Assembly (NCBI GenBank): GCA_037893225.1
Contig: JAZGUH010000103.1
Span: forward strand, 5,704,001-5,768,000
DNA length: 64,000 bases
From: Hippasteria phrygiana
Taxonomy: Eukaryota; Echinodermata; Asteroidea; Valvatida; Goniasteridae
Direction: 5' to 3'
The first letter of the stretch is position 1. Each line of letters starts with the position of its first letter. Below the pieces are notes generated by a model. That model was not told the origin of the DNA. It saw only the letters and a program-made list of their open reading frames with translations, and made no database searches. Of this stretch, positions 51,231 through 62,168 are shown piece by piece. Made by a program: the position numbers and the translations under genes.

Positions 51231-53615
51231 CAGTGGACTAGCCGAGACCCCACCACGCAACTTGGGCCCCAAATGACTGCGTTTTTCGACCTGATGTTGA
51301 ACGAATTTGCGCACAATCTTGATACTGTTGAAAAGAGTGACTCCTCAGCAACATCCAGACAAATCTCCAGCTCCTCAGACCCACGTTAAGCCGAATGATG
51401 GCCGAGATAAGCGAGTACGTTTTTCCAACTGATTGTTCTGCATTCCCGCATAACTGCACACGCTATACAATGGACTGGCCGAGACCCCACCACGCAACTT
51501 GGGCCCCAAATGACTGCGTTTTTCGACCTGATGTTGAACGAAATTGCGCACAATCTTGATACTGTTAAAAAGAGTGACTCCTCAGCAACATCCAGACCAA
51601 TCTTCAGCTCCTCAGACCCACGTTCAGCCGAATGATGGCCGAGATAAGCGAGTACGTTTTTCCAACTGATTTTTCTGCATTCCCGCATAACTGCACACGC
51701 TATACAATGGCTAGCCAAGACCCCCACCACGCAACTTTGGCCTCAAATGACTGCGTTTTTCGACCTGATGTTGAACGAATTTGAGCACAATCTTGATACT
51801 GTTGGAAAGCGTGACTCCTCAGCAACATCCAGACCAACCTTCAGCTCCTCAGACCCACGTTCAGCCGAATGATGACCGAGATAAGCGAGTACGTTTTTCC
51901 AACTGATTTTTCTGCATTCCCGCATAACTGCACACGCTATACAATGGCTAGCCAAGACCCCCCACCACGCAACTTCGGCTTCAAATGACTGCATTTTTCG
52001 ACCTGATGTTGAAAGAATTTGAACACAATCTTGATACTGTTGGAAAGCGTGACTCCTCAGCAACATCCAGACCAATCTTCAGCTCCTCAGACCCACGTTC
52101 AGCCGAATGATGGCCGAGATAAGCGAGTACGTTTTTCCAACTGATTGTTCTGCATTCCCGCATAACTGCACACGCTATACAATGGACTAGCCGAGACCCC
52201 ACCACGCAACTTGGGCCCCAAATGACTGCGTTTTTCGACCTGATGTTGAACGAAATTGCGCACAATCTTGATACTGTTAAAAAGAGTGACTCCTCAGCAA
52301 CATCCAGACCAATCTTCAGCTCCTCAGACCCACGTTCAGCCGAATGATGGCCGAGATAAGCGAGTACGTTTTTCCAACTGATTTTTCTGCATTCCCGCAT
52401 AACTGCACACGCTATACAATGGCTAGCCAAGACCCCCACCACGCAACTTTGGCCTCAAATGACTGCGTTTTTCGACCTGATGTTGAACGAATTTGAGCAC
52501 AATCTTGATACTGTTGGAAAGCGTGACTCCTCAGCAACATCCAGACCAATCTTCAGCTCCTCAGACCCACGTTCAGCCGAATGATGACCGAGATAAGCGA
52601 GTACGTTTTTCCAACTGATTTTTCTGCATTCCCGCATAACTGCACACGCTATACAATGGCTAGCCAAGACCCCCCACCACGCAACTTCGGCTTCAAATGA
52701 CTGCATTTTTCGACCTGATGTTGAAAGAATTTGAACACAATCTTGATACTGTTGGAAAGCGTGACTCCTCAGCAACATCCAGACCAATCTTCAGCTCCTC
52801 AGACCCACGTTCAGCCGAATGATGGCCGAGATAAGCGAGTAAGTTTTTCGAACTGATTGTTCTGCATTCCCGCATAACTGCACACGCTATACAATGGACT
52901 AGCCGAGACCCCCACCACGCAACTTTGTCCCCACATGACTGCGTTTTTCGACCTGATGTTGAACGAAATTGCGCACAATCTTGATACTGTTAAAAAGAGT
53001 GACTTCTCAGCAACGTCCAGACAAATCTTCAGCTCCTCGGACCCACGTTCAGCCGAATGATGGCCGAGATAAGCGAGTAAGTTTTTCCAACTGATTTTTC
53101 TGCATTCCCGCATAACTGCACACGCAATACAATGGCTAGCCAAGACCCCCCACAACGCAACTTCGGCCTCAAATGACTGCGTTTTTCGACCTGATGTTGA
53201 ACGAATTTGAGCACAATCTTGATACTGTTGGAAAGCGTGACTCCTCAGCAACATCCAGACTAATCTTCAGCTCCTCAGACCCACGTCCAGACGAATGATG
53301 GCCGAGATAAGCGAGTAAGTTTTTCCAACTGATTGTTCTGCATTCCCGCATAACTGCACACGCTATACAATGGCTAGCCAAGACCCCCACCACGCATCTT
53401 TGGCCTCAAATGACTGCGTTTTTCGACCTGATGTTGAACAAATTTGAGCACAATCTTGATACTGTTGGAAAGCGTGACTTCTCAGCAACATCCAGACTAA
53501 TCTTCAGCTCCTCAGACCCACGTTCAGCCGAATGATGGCCGAGATAAGCGAGTACGTTTTTCCAACTGATTGTTCTGCATTCCCGCATAACTGCACACGC
53601 TATACAATGGACTAG
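51231..53615 (+). repeat. 10-monomer block, left copy of an 8,553-bp spaced pair
   Basis: It runs from the rare ctatacagtggactag (cagtgg at 51,231) to about 53,615. It recurs at 59,784-62,168 with a constant 8,553-bp offset (36 monomers). Shared rare variants include gatgaccgag, gcttcaaatgactgcattt, gaaagaatttgaacac, ctttgtccccacatg (about 52,923 and 61,476) and caacgtccagac (about 53,012 and 61,565). A few differences exist, such as agaccaacctt (about 51,830) against agaccaatctt. The block itself contains a 3-mer repeat of 712 bp (about 51,743 and 52,455). Confidence 0.85.
52657..52699 (+). repeat. Class d junction (right-hand block only, example)
   Basis: This junction has the palindromic tggctagcca, a six-C run, and cttcggcttcaaatg instead of cttcggcctcaaatg. 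I found cggcttcaaatg only from about 51,977 onward: near 51,977, 52,689, 54,352, 55,070, 57,204, 57,922, 59,581, 60,531, 61,248, 62,665 and 63,382. It therefore marks the right-hand domain. Several are followed by the body variants gaaagaatttgaacac or gaatttgaccac, which I also saw only in this domain. Confidence 0.85.
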
Positions 53616-56242
53616 CCGAGACCCCCACAACGCAACTTGGGCCCCAAATGACTGCATTTTTCGACCTGATGTTGAACGAAATTGCGCACAATCTTGATAC
53701 TGTTAAAAAGAGTGACTCCTCAGCAACATCCAGACCAATCTTCAGCTCCTCAGACCCACGTTCAGCCGAATGATGGCCGAGATAAGCGAGTACGTTTTTC
53801 CAACTGATTGTTCTGCATTCCCGCATAACTGCACACGCTATACAATGGACTAGCCGAGACCCCACCACGCAACTTGGGCCCCAAATGACTGCGTTTTTCG
53901 ACCTGATGTTGAACGAATTTGCGCACAATCTTGATACTGTTGGAAAGCGTGACTCCTCAGCAACATCCAGACCAATCTTTAGCTCCTCAGACCCACGTTC
54001 AGCCGAATGATGGCCGAGATAAGCGAGTACGTTTTTCCAACTGATTTTTCTGCATTCCCGCATAACTGCACACGCTATACAATGGACTAGCCAAGACCCC
54101 CCACCACGCAACTTGGCCCCAAATGACTGCGTTTTTCGACCTGATGTTGAACGAATTTGCGCACAATCTTGATACTGTTAAAAAGAGTGACTCCTCAGCA
54201 ACATCCAGAAAAATCTCCAGCTCCTCAGACCCACGTTCAGCCGAATGATGGCCGAGATAAGCGAGTAAGTTTTTCCAACTGATTTTTCTGCATTCCCGCA
54301 TAACTGCACACGCTATACAATGGCTAGCCAAGACCCCCCACCACGCAACTTCGGCTTCAAATGACTGCGTTTTTCGACCTGATGTTGAACGAATTTGACC
54401 ACAATCTTGATACTGTTGGAAAGCGTGACTCCTCAGCAACATCCAGACATATCTCCAGCTCCTCAGACCCATGTTCAGCCGAAAGATGTCCGAGATAAGC
54501 GAGTAAGTTTTTCCAACTGATTTGTCTGCATTCCCGCATAACTGCACACGCTATACAATGGACTAGCCGAGACCCCCACAACGCAACTTGGGCCCCAAAT
54601 GACTGCGTTTTTCGACCTGATGTTGAACGAAATTGCGCACAATCTTGATACTGTTAAAAAGAGTGACTCCTCAGCAACATCCAGACCAATCTTCAGCTCC
54701 TCAGACCCACGTTCAGCCGAATGATGGCCGAGATAAGCGAGTACGTTTTTCCAACTGATTGTTCTGCATTCCCGCATAACTGCACACGCTATACAATGGA
54801 CTAGCCGAGACCCCACAACGCAACTTGGGCCCCAAATGACTGCGTTTTTCGACCTGATGTTGAACGAATTTGCGCACAATCTTGATACTGTTGGAAAGCG
54901 TGACTCCTCAGCAACATCCAGACCAATCTTCAGCTCCTCAGACCCACGTTCAGCCGAATGATGACCGAGATAAGCGAGTACGTTTTTCCAACTGATTTTT
55001 CTGCATTCCCGCATAACTGCACACGCTATACAATGGCTAGCCAAGACCCCCCACCACGCAACTTCGGCTTCAAATGACTGCGTTTTTCGACCTGATGTTG
55101 AACGAATTTGACCACAATCTTGATACTGTTGGAAAGCGTGACTCCTCAGCAACATCCAGACATATCTCCAGCTCCTCAGACCCATGTTCAGCCGAAAGAT
55201 GTCCGAGATAAGCGAGTAAGTTTTTCCAATTGATTTTTCTGCATTCCCGCATAACTGCACACGCTATACAATGGCTAGCCAAGACCCCCCACCACGCAAC
55301 TTCGGCAGCAAATGACTGCGTTTTTCGACCTGATGTTGAAAGAATTTGAACACAATCTTGATACTGTTGGAAAGCGTGACTCCTCAGCAACATCCAGACC
55401 AATCTTCAGCTCCTCAGACCCACGTTCAGCCGAATGATGGCCGAGATAAGCGAGTACGTTTTTCGAACTGATTGTTCTGCATTCCCGCATAACTGCACAC
55501 GCAATACAATGGCTAGCCAAGACCCCCCACAACGCAACTTCGGCCTCAAATGACTGCGTTTTTCGACCTGATGTTGAACGAATTTGAGCACAATCTTGAT
55601 ACTGTTGGAAAGCGTGACTCCTCAGCAACATCCAGACTAATCTTCAGCTCCTCAGACCCACGTCCAGACGAATGATGGCCGAGATAAGCGAGTAAGTTTT
55701 TCCAACTGATTGTTCTGCATTCCCGCATAACTGCACACGCTATACAATGGCTAGCCAAGACCCCCACCACGCATCTTTGGCCTCAAATGACTGCGTTTTT
55801 CGACCTGATGTTGAACAAATTTGAGCACAATCTTGATACTGTTGGAAAGCGTGACTTCTCAGCAACATCCAGACTAATCTTCAGCTCCTCAGACCCACGT
55901 TCAGCCGAATGATGGCCGAGATAAGCGAGTACGTTTTTCCAACTGATTGTTCTGCATTCCCGCATAACTGCACACGCTATACAATGGACTAGCCGAGACC
56001 CCCACAACGCAACTTGGGCCCCAAATGACTGCATTTTTCGACCTGATGTTGAACGAAATTGCGCACAATCTTGATACTGTTAAAAAGAGTGACTCCTCAG
56101 CAACATCCAGACCAATCTTCAGCTCCTCAGACCCACGTTCAGCCGAATGATGGCCGAGATAAGCGAGTACGTTTTTCCAACTGATTGTTCTGCATTCCCG
56201 CATAACTGCACACGCTATACAATGGCTAGCCAAGACCCCCAC
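53391..56242 (+). repeat. 12-mer higher-order repeat (2,852 bp), copy 1
   Basis: The anchor cacgcatctttggcc lies at 53,391, 55,768 and 56,243. The unit is therefore a 10-mer of 2,377 bp followed by its own first two monomers (475 bp). Marker variants are gaacaaatttgag, actgcatttttcg, ccagaaaaatctcc, gaccacaatc, gacatatctcc, cccatgttcagccgaaagat, gatttgtctgc and ccaattgattttt. I saw no base difference from copy 2 in the stretches compared directly. Confidence 0.9.
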
Positions 56243-59090
56243 CACGCATCTTTGGCCTCAAATGACTGCGTTTTTCGACCTGATGTTGAACAAATTTGAG
56301 CACAATCTTGATACTGTTGGAAAGCGTGACTTCTCAGCAACATCCAGACTAATCTTCAGCTCCTCAGACCCACGTTCAGCCGAATGATGGCCGAGATAAG
56401 CGAGTACGTTTTTCCAACTGATTGTTCTGCATTCCCGCATAACTGCACACGCTATACAATGGACTAGCCGAGACCCCCACAACGCAACTTGGGCCCCAAA
56501 TGACTGCATTTTTCGACCTGATGTTGAACGAAATTGCGCACAATCTTGATACTGTTAAAAAGAGTGACTCCTCAGCAACATCCAGACCAATCTTCAGCTC
56601 CTCAGACCCACGTTCAGCCGAATGATGGCCGAGATAAGCGAGTACGTTTTTCCAACTGATTGTTCTGCATTCCCGCATAACTGCACACGCTATACAATGG
56701 ACTAGCCGAGACCCCACCACGCAACTTGGGCCCCAAATGACTGCGTTTTTCGACCTGATGTTGAACGAATTTGCGCACAATCTTGATACTGTTGGAAAGC
56801 GTGACTCCTCAGCAACATCCAGACCAATCTTTAGCTCCTCAGACCCACGTTCAGCCGAATGATGGCCGAGATAAGCGAGTACGTTTTTCCAACTGATTTT
56901 TCTGCATTCCCGCATAACTGCACACGCTATACAATGGACTAGCCAAGACCCCCCACCACGCAACTTGGCCCCAAATGACTGCGTTTTTCGACCTGATGTT
57001 GAACGAATTTGCGCACAATCTTGATACTGTTAAAAAGAGTGACTCCTCAGCAACATCCAGAAAAATCTCCAGCTCCTCAGACCCACGTTCAGCCGAATGA
57101 TGGCCGAGATAAGCGAGTAAGTTTTTCCAACTGATTTTTCTGCATTCCCGCATAACTGCACACGCTATACAATGGCTAGCCAAGACCCCCCACCACGCAA
57201 CTTCGGCTTCAAATGACTGCGTTTTTCGACCTGATGTTGAACGAATTTGACCACAATCTTGATACTGTTGGAAAGCGTGACTCCTCAGCAACATCCAGAC
57301 ATATCTCCAGCTCCTCAGACCCATGTTCAGCCGAAAGATGTCCGAGATAAGCGAGTAAGTTTTTCCAACTGATTTGTCTGCATTCCCGCATAACTGCACA
57401 CGCTATACAATGGACTAGCCGAGACCCCCACAACGCAACTTGGGCCCCAAATGACTGCGTTTTTCGACCTGATGTTGAACGAAATTGCGCACAATCTTGA
57501 TACTGTTAAAAAGAGTGACTCCTCAGCAACATCCAGACCAATCTTCAGCTCCTCAGACCCACGTTCAGCCGAATGATGGCCGAGATAAGCGAGTACGTTT
57601 TTCCAACTGATTGTTCTGCATTCCCGCATAACTGCACACGCTATACAATGGACTAGCCGAGACCCCACAACGCAACTTGGGCCCCAAATGACTGCGTTTT
57701 TCGACCTGATGTTGAACGAATTTGCGCACAATCTTGATACTGTTGGAAAGCGTGACTCCTCAGCAACATCCAGACCAATCTTCAGCTCCTCAGACCCACG
57801 TTCAGCCGAATGATGACCGAGATAAGCGAGTACGTTTTTCCAACTGATTTTTCTGCATTCCCGCATAACTGCACACGCTATACAATGGCTAGCCAAGACC
57901 CCCCACCACGCAACTTCGGCTTCAAATGACTGCGTTTTTCGACCTGATGTTGAACGAATTTGACCACAATCTTGATACTGTTGGAAAGCGTGACTCCTCA
58001 GCAACATCCAGACATATCTCCAGCTCCTCAGACCCATGTTCAGCCGAAAGATGTCCGAGATAAGCGAGTAAGTTTTTCCAATTGATTTTTCTGCATTCCC
58101 GCATAACTGCACACGCTATACAATGGCTAGCCAAGACCCCCCACCACGCAACTTCGGCAGCAAATGACTGCGTTTTTCGACCTGATGTTGAAAGAATTTG
58201 AACACAATCTTGATACTGTTGGAAAGCGTGACTCCTCAGCAACATCCAGACCAATCTTCAGCTCCTCAGACCCACGTTCAGCCGAATGATGGCCGAGATA
58301 AGCGAGTACGTTTTTCGAACTGATTGTTCTGCATTCCCGCATAACTGCACACGCAATACAATGGCTAGCCAAGACCCCCCACAACGCAACTTCGGCCTCA
58401 AATGACTGCGTTTTTCGACCTGATGTTGAACGAATTTGAGCACAATCTTGATACTGTTGGAAAGCGTGACTCCTCAGCAACATCCAGACTAATCTTCAGC
58501 TCCTCAGACCCACGTCCAGACGAATGATGGCCGAGATAAGCGAGTAAGTTTTTCCAACTGATTGTTCTGCATTCCCGCATAACTGCACACGCTATACAAT
58601 GGCTAGCCAAGACCCCCACCACGCATCTTTGGCCTCAAATGACTGCGTTTTTCGACCTGATGTTGAACAAATTTGAGCACAATCTTGATACTGTTGGAAA
58701 GCGTGACTTCTCAGCAACATCCAGACTAATCTTCAGCTCCTCAGACCCACGTTCAGCCGAATGATGGCCGAGATAAGCGAGTACGTTTTTCCAACTGATT
58801 GTTCTGCATTCCCGCATAACTGCACACGCTATACAATGGACTAGCCAAGACCCCCACAACGCAACTTGGGCCCCAAATGACTGCATTTTTCGACCTGATG
58901 TTGAACGAAATTGCGCACAATCTTGATACTGTTAAAAAGAGTGACTCCTCAGCAACATCCAGACCAATCTTCAGCTCCTCAGACCCACGTTCAGCCGAAT
59001 GATGGCCGAGATAAGCGAGTACGTTTTTCCAACTGATTGTTCTGCATTCCCGCATAACTGCACACGCTATACAATGGACTAGCCGAGACC
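56243..59090 (+). repeat. 12-mer higher-order repeat (2,852 bp), copy 2
   Basis: The copy starts at cacgcatctttggcc (56,243) and the 10-mer ends at the next anchor at 58,620. The first monomers of the unit then restart and diverge, for example tggactagccaagaccccc at about 58,840 against tggactagccgag in copy 1. Markers such as the gccgaaagatgtccgag series (about 57,332 and 58,044) keep the exact spacing of copy 1. Confidence 0.9.
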
Positions 59091-59775
59091 CCACCACGCA
59101 ACTTGGGCCCCAAATGACTGCGTTTTTCGACCTGATGTTGAACGAATTTGCGCACAATCTTGATACTGTTGGAAAGCGTGACTCCTCAGCAACATCCAGA
59201 CCAATCTTTAGCTCCTCAGACCCACGTTCAGCCGAATGATGGCCGAGATAAGCGAGTACGTTTTTCCAACTGATTTGTCTGCATTCCCGCATAACTGCAC
59301 ACGCTATACAATGGCTAGCCAAGACCCCCCACCACGCAACTTGGCCCCAAATGACTGCGTTTTTCGACCTGATGTTGAACGAATTTGCGCACAATCTTGA
59401 TACTGTTAAAAAGAGTGACTCCTCAGCAACATCCAGAAAAATCTCCAGCTCCTCAGACCCACGTTCAGCCGAATGATGGCCGAGATAAGCGAGTAAGTTT
59501 TTCCAACTGATTTTTCTGCATTCCCGCATAACTGCACACGCTATACAATGGCTAACCAAGACCCCCCACCACGCAACTTCGGCTTCAAATGACTGCGTTT
59601 TTCGACCTGATGTTGAACGAATTTGCGCACAATCTTGATACTGTTGAAAAGAGTGACTCCTCAGCAACATCCAGACAAATCTCCAGCTCCTCAGACCCAC
59701 GTTCAGCCGAATGATGGCCGAGATAAGCGAGTACGTTTTTCCAACTGATTGTTCTGCATTCCCGCATAACTGCAC
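58753..59775 (-). other. Longest reading frame (340 codons), judged non-coding satellite read-through
   Basis: The minus frame gives a 79-residue repeat, with segments like MRECRTISWKNVLAYLGHHS and CANSFNIRSKNAVIWG, repeated about 4.3 times. It exists because four successive monomers happen to be in frame and lack the stop-bearing variants. I recognise no family, signal peptide or membrane segment. Elsewhere the same frame is broken by one-base length changes, by tgactactcagc (TAG) and by gttaagccg (TAA). Replacements between copies are often radical (Leu/Arg, Leu/Pro, Gly/Ser, Glu/Lys). The other long frames, such as 311 codons at 1,894-2,829 and 292 codons at 10,808-11,686, are the same thing. 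Confidence 0.9.
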
Positions 59776-59783
59776 ACGCTATA
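59090..59783 (+). repeat. Satellite monomers linking copy 2 to the 8,553-bp block
   Basis: These three monomers resemble part of the 10-mer (ccagaaaaatctcc at about 59,436; cggcttcaaatg at 59,581). They then switch to the gttgaaaagag and cagacaaatctccagc body. ctaaccaagacc (about 59,553) is a private change that breaks the TGGCTAGCCA palindrome. Confidence 0.75.
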
Positions 59784-62168
59784 CAGTGGACTAGCCGAGA
59801 CCCCACCACGCAACTTGGGCCCCAAATGACTGCGTTTTTCGACCTGATGTTGAACGAATTTGCGCACAATCTTGATACTGTTGAAAAGAGTGACTCCTCA
59901 GCAACATCCAGACAAATCTCCAGCTCCTCAGACCCACGTTAAGCCGAATGATGGCCGAGATAAGCGAGTACGTTTTTCCAACTGATTGTTCTGCATTCCC
60001 GCATAACTGCACACGCTATACAATGGACTAGCCGAGACCCCACCACGCAACTTGGGCCCCAAATGACTGCGTTTTTCGACCTGATGTTGAACGAAATTGC
60101 GCACAATCTTGATACTGTTAAAAAGAGTGACTCCTCAGCAACATCCAGACCAATCTTCAGCTCCTCAGACCCACGTTCAGCCGAATGATGGCCGAGATAA
60201 GCGAGTACGTTTTTCCAACTGATTTTTCTGCATTCCCGCATAACTGCACACGCTATACAATGGCTAGCCAAGACCCCCACCACGCAACTTTGGCCTCAAA
60301 TGACTGCGTTTTTCGACCTGATGTTGAACGAATTTGAGCACAATCTTGATACTGTTGGAAAGCGTGACTCCTCAGCAACATCCAGACCAATCTTCAGCTC
60401 CTCAGACCCACGTTCAGCCGAATGATGACCGAGATAAGCGAGTACGTTTTTCCAACTGATTTTTCTGCATTCCCGCATAACTGCACACGCTATACAATGG
60501 CTAGCCAAGACCCCCCACCACGCAACTTCGGCTTCAAATGACTGCATTTTTCGACCTGATGTTGAAAGAATTTGAACACAATCTTGATACTGTTGGAAAG
60601 CGTGACTCCTCAGCAACATCCAGACCAATCTTCAGCTCCTCAGACCCACGTTCAGCCGAATGATGGCCGAGATAAGCGAGTACGTTTTTCCAACTGATTG
60701 TTCTGCATTCCCGCATAACTGCACACGCTATACAATGGACTAGCCGAGACCCCACCACGCAACTTGGGCCCCAAATGACTGCGTTTTTCGACCTGATGTT
60801 GAACGAAATTGCGCACAATCTTGATACTGTTAAAAAGAGTGACTCCTCAGCAACATCCAGACCAATCTTCAGCTCCTCAGACCCACGTTCAGCCGAATGA
60901 TGGCCGAGATAAGCGAGTACGTTTTTCCAACTGATTTTTCTGCATTCCCGCATAACTGCACACGCTATACAATGGCTAGCCAAGACCCCCACCACGCAAC
61001 TTTGGCCTCAAATGACTGCGTTTTTCGACCTGATGTTGAACGAATTTGAGCACAATCTTGATACTGTTGGAAAGCGTGACTCCTCAGCAACATCCAGACC
61101 AATCTTTAGCTCCTCAGACCCACGTTCAGCCGAATGATGACCGAGATAAGCGAGTACGTTTTTCCAACTGATTTTTCTGCATTCCCGCATAACTGCACAC
61201 GCTATACAATGGCTAGCCAAGACCCCCCACCACGCAACTTCGGCTTCAAATGACTGCATTTTTCGACCTGATGTTGAAAGAATTTGAACACAATCTTGAT
61301 ACTGTTGGAAAGCGTGACTCCTCAGCAACATCCAGACCAATCTTCAGCTCCTCAGACCCACGTTCAGCCGAATGATGGCCGAGATAAGCGAGTAAGTTTT
61401 TCGAACTGATTGTTCTGCATTCCCGCATAACTGCACACGCTATACAATGGACTAGCCGAGACCCCCACCACGCAACTTTGTCCCCACATGACTGCGTTTT
61501 TCGACCTGATGTTGAACGAAATTGCGCACAATCTTGATACTGTTAAAAAGAGTGACTTCTCAGCAACGTCCAGACAAATCTTCAGCTCCTCGGACCCACG
61601 TTCAGCCGAATGATGGCCGAGATAAGCGAGTAAGTTTTTCCAACTGATTGTTCTGCATTCCCGCATAACTGCACACGCAATACAATGGCTAGCCAAGACC
61701 CCCCACAACGCAACTTCGGCCTCAAATGACTGCGTTTTTCGACCTGATGTTGAACGAATTTGAGCACAATCTTGATACTGTTGGAAAGCCTGACTCCTCA
61801 GCAACATCCAGACTAATCTTCAGCTCCTCAGACCCACGTCCAGACGAATGATGGCCGAGATAAGCGAGTAAGTTTTTCCAACTGATTGTTCTGCATTCCC
61901 GCATAACTGCACACGCTATACAATGGCTAGCCAAGACCCCCACCACGCATCTTTGGCCTCAAATGACTGCGTTTTTCGACCTGATGTTGAACAAATTTGA
62001 GCACAATCTTGATACTGTTGGAAAGCGTGACTTCTCAGCAACATCCAGACTAATCTTCAGCTCCTCAGACCCACGTTCAGCCGAATGATGGCCGAGATAA
62101 GCGAGTACGTTTTTCCAACTGATTGTTCTGCATTCCCGCATAACTGCACACGCTATACAATGGACTAG
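59784..62168 (+). repeat. 10-monomer block, right copy of the 8,553-bp spaced pair
   Basis: This is the partner of 51,231-53,615. The match holds from cagtggactag (59,784) through cacgcatctttggcc (61,944). It ends near 62,168, where this copy goes straight to a four-C class a monomer and skips two monomers present after 53,615. Differences include agaccaatctttagc (about 61,100), ctgattgttctgc at about 61,645 against ctgatttttctgc, and gaaagcctgactcc at about 61,787. Confidence 0.85.

Noticed and set aside
53391..59090. Assembly artefact as the cause of the identical 2.85 kb copies
   Set aside because: Not excluded, but the third copy at 61.9 kb has the same marker order with its own differences and one lost monomer. 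A real higher-order repeat is therefore more likely.
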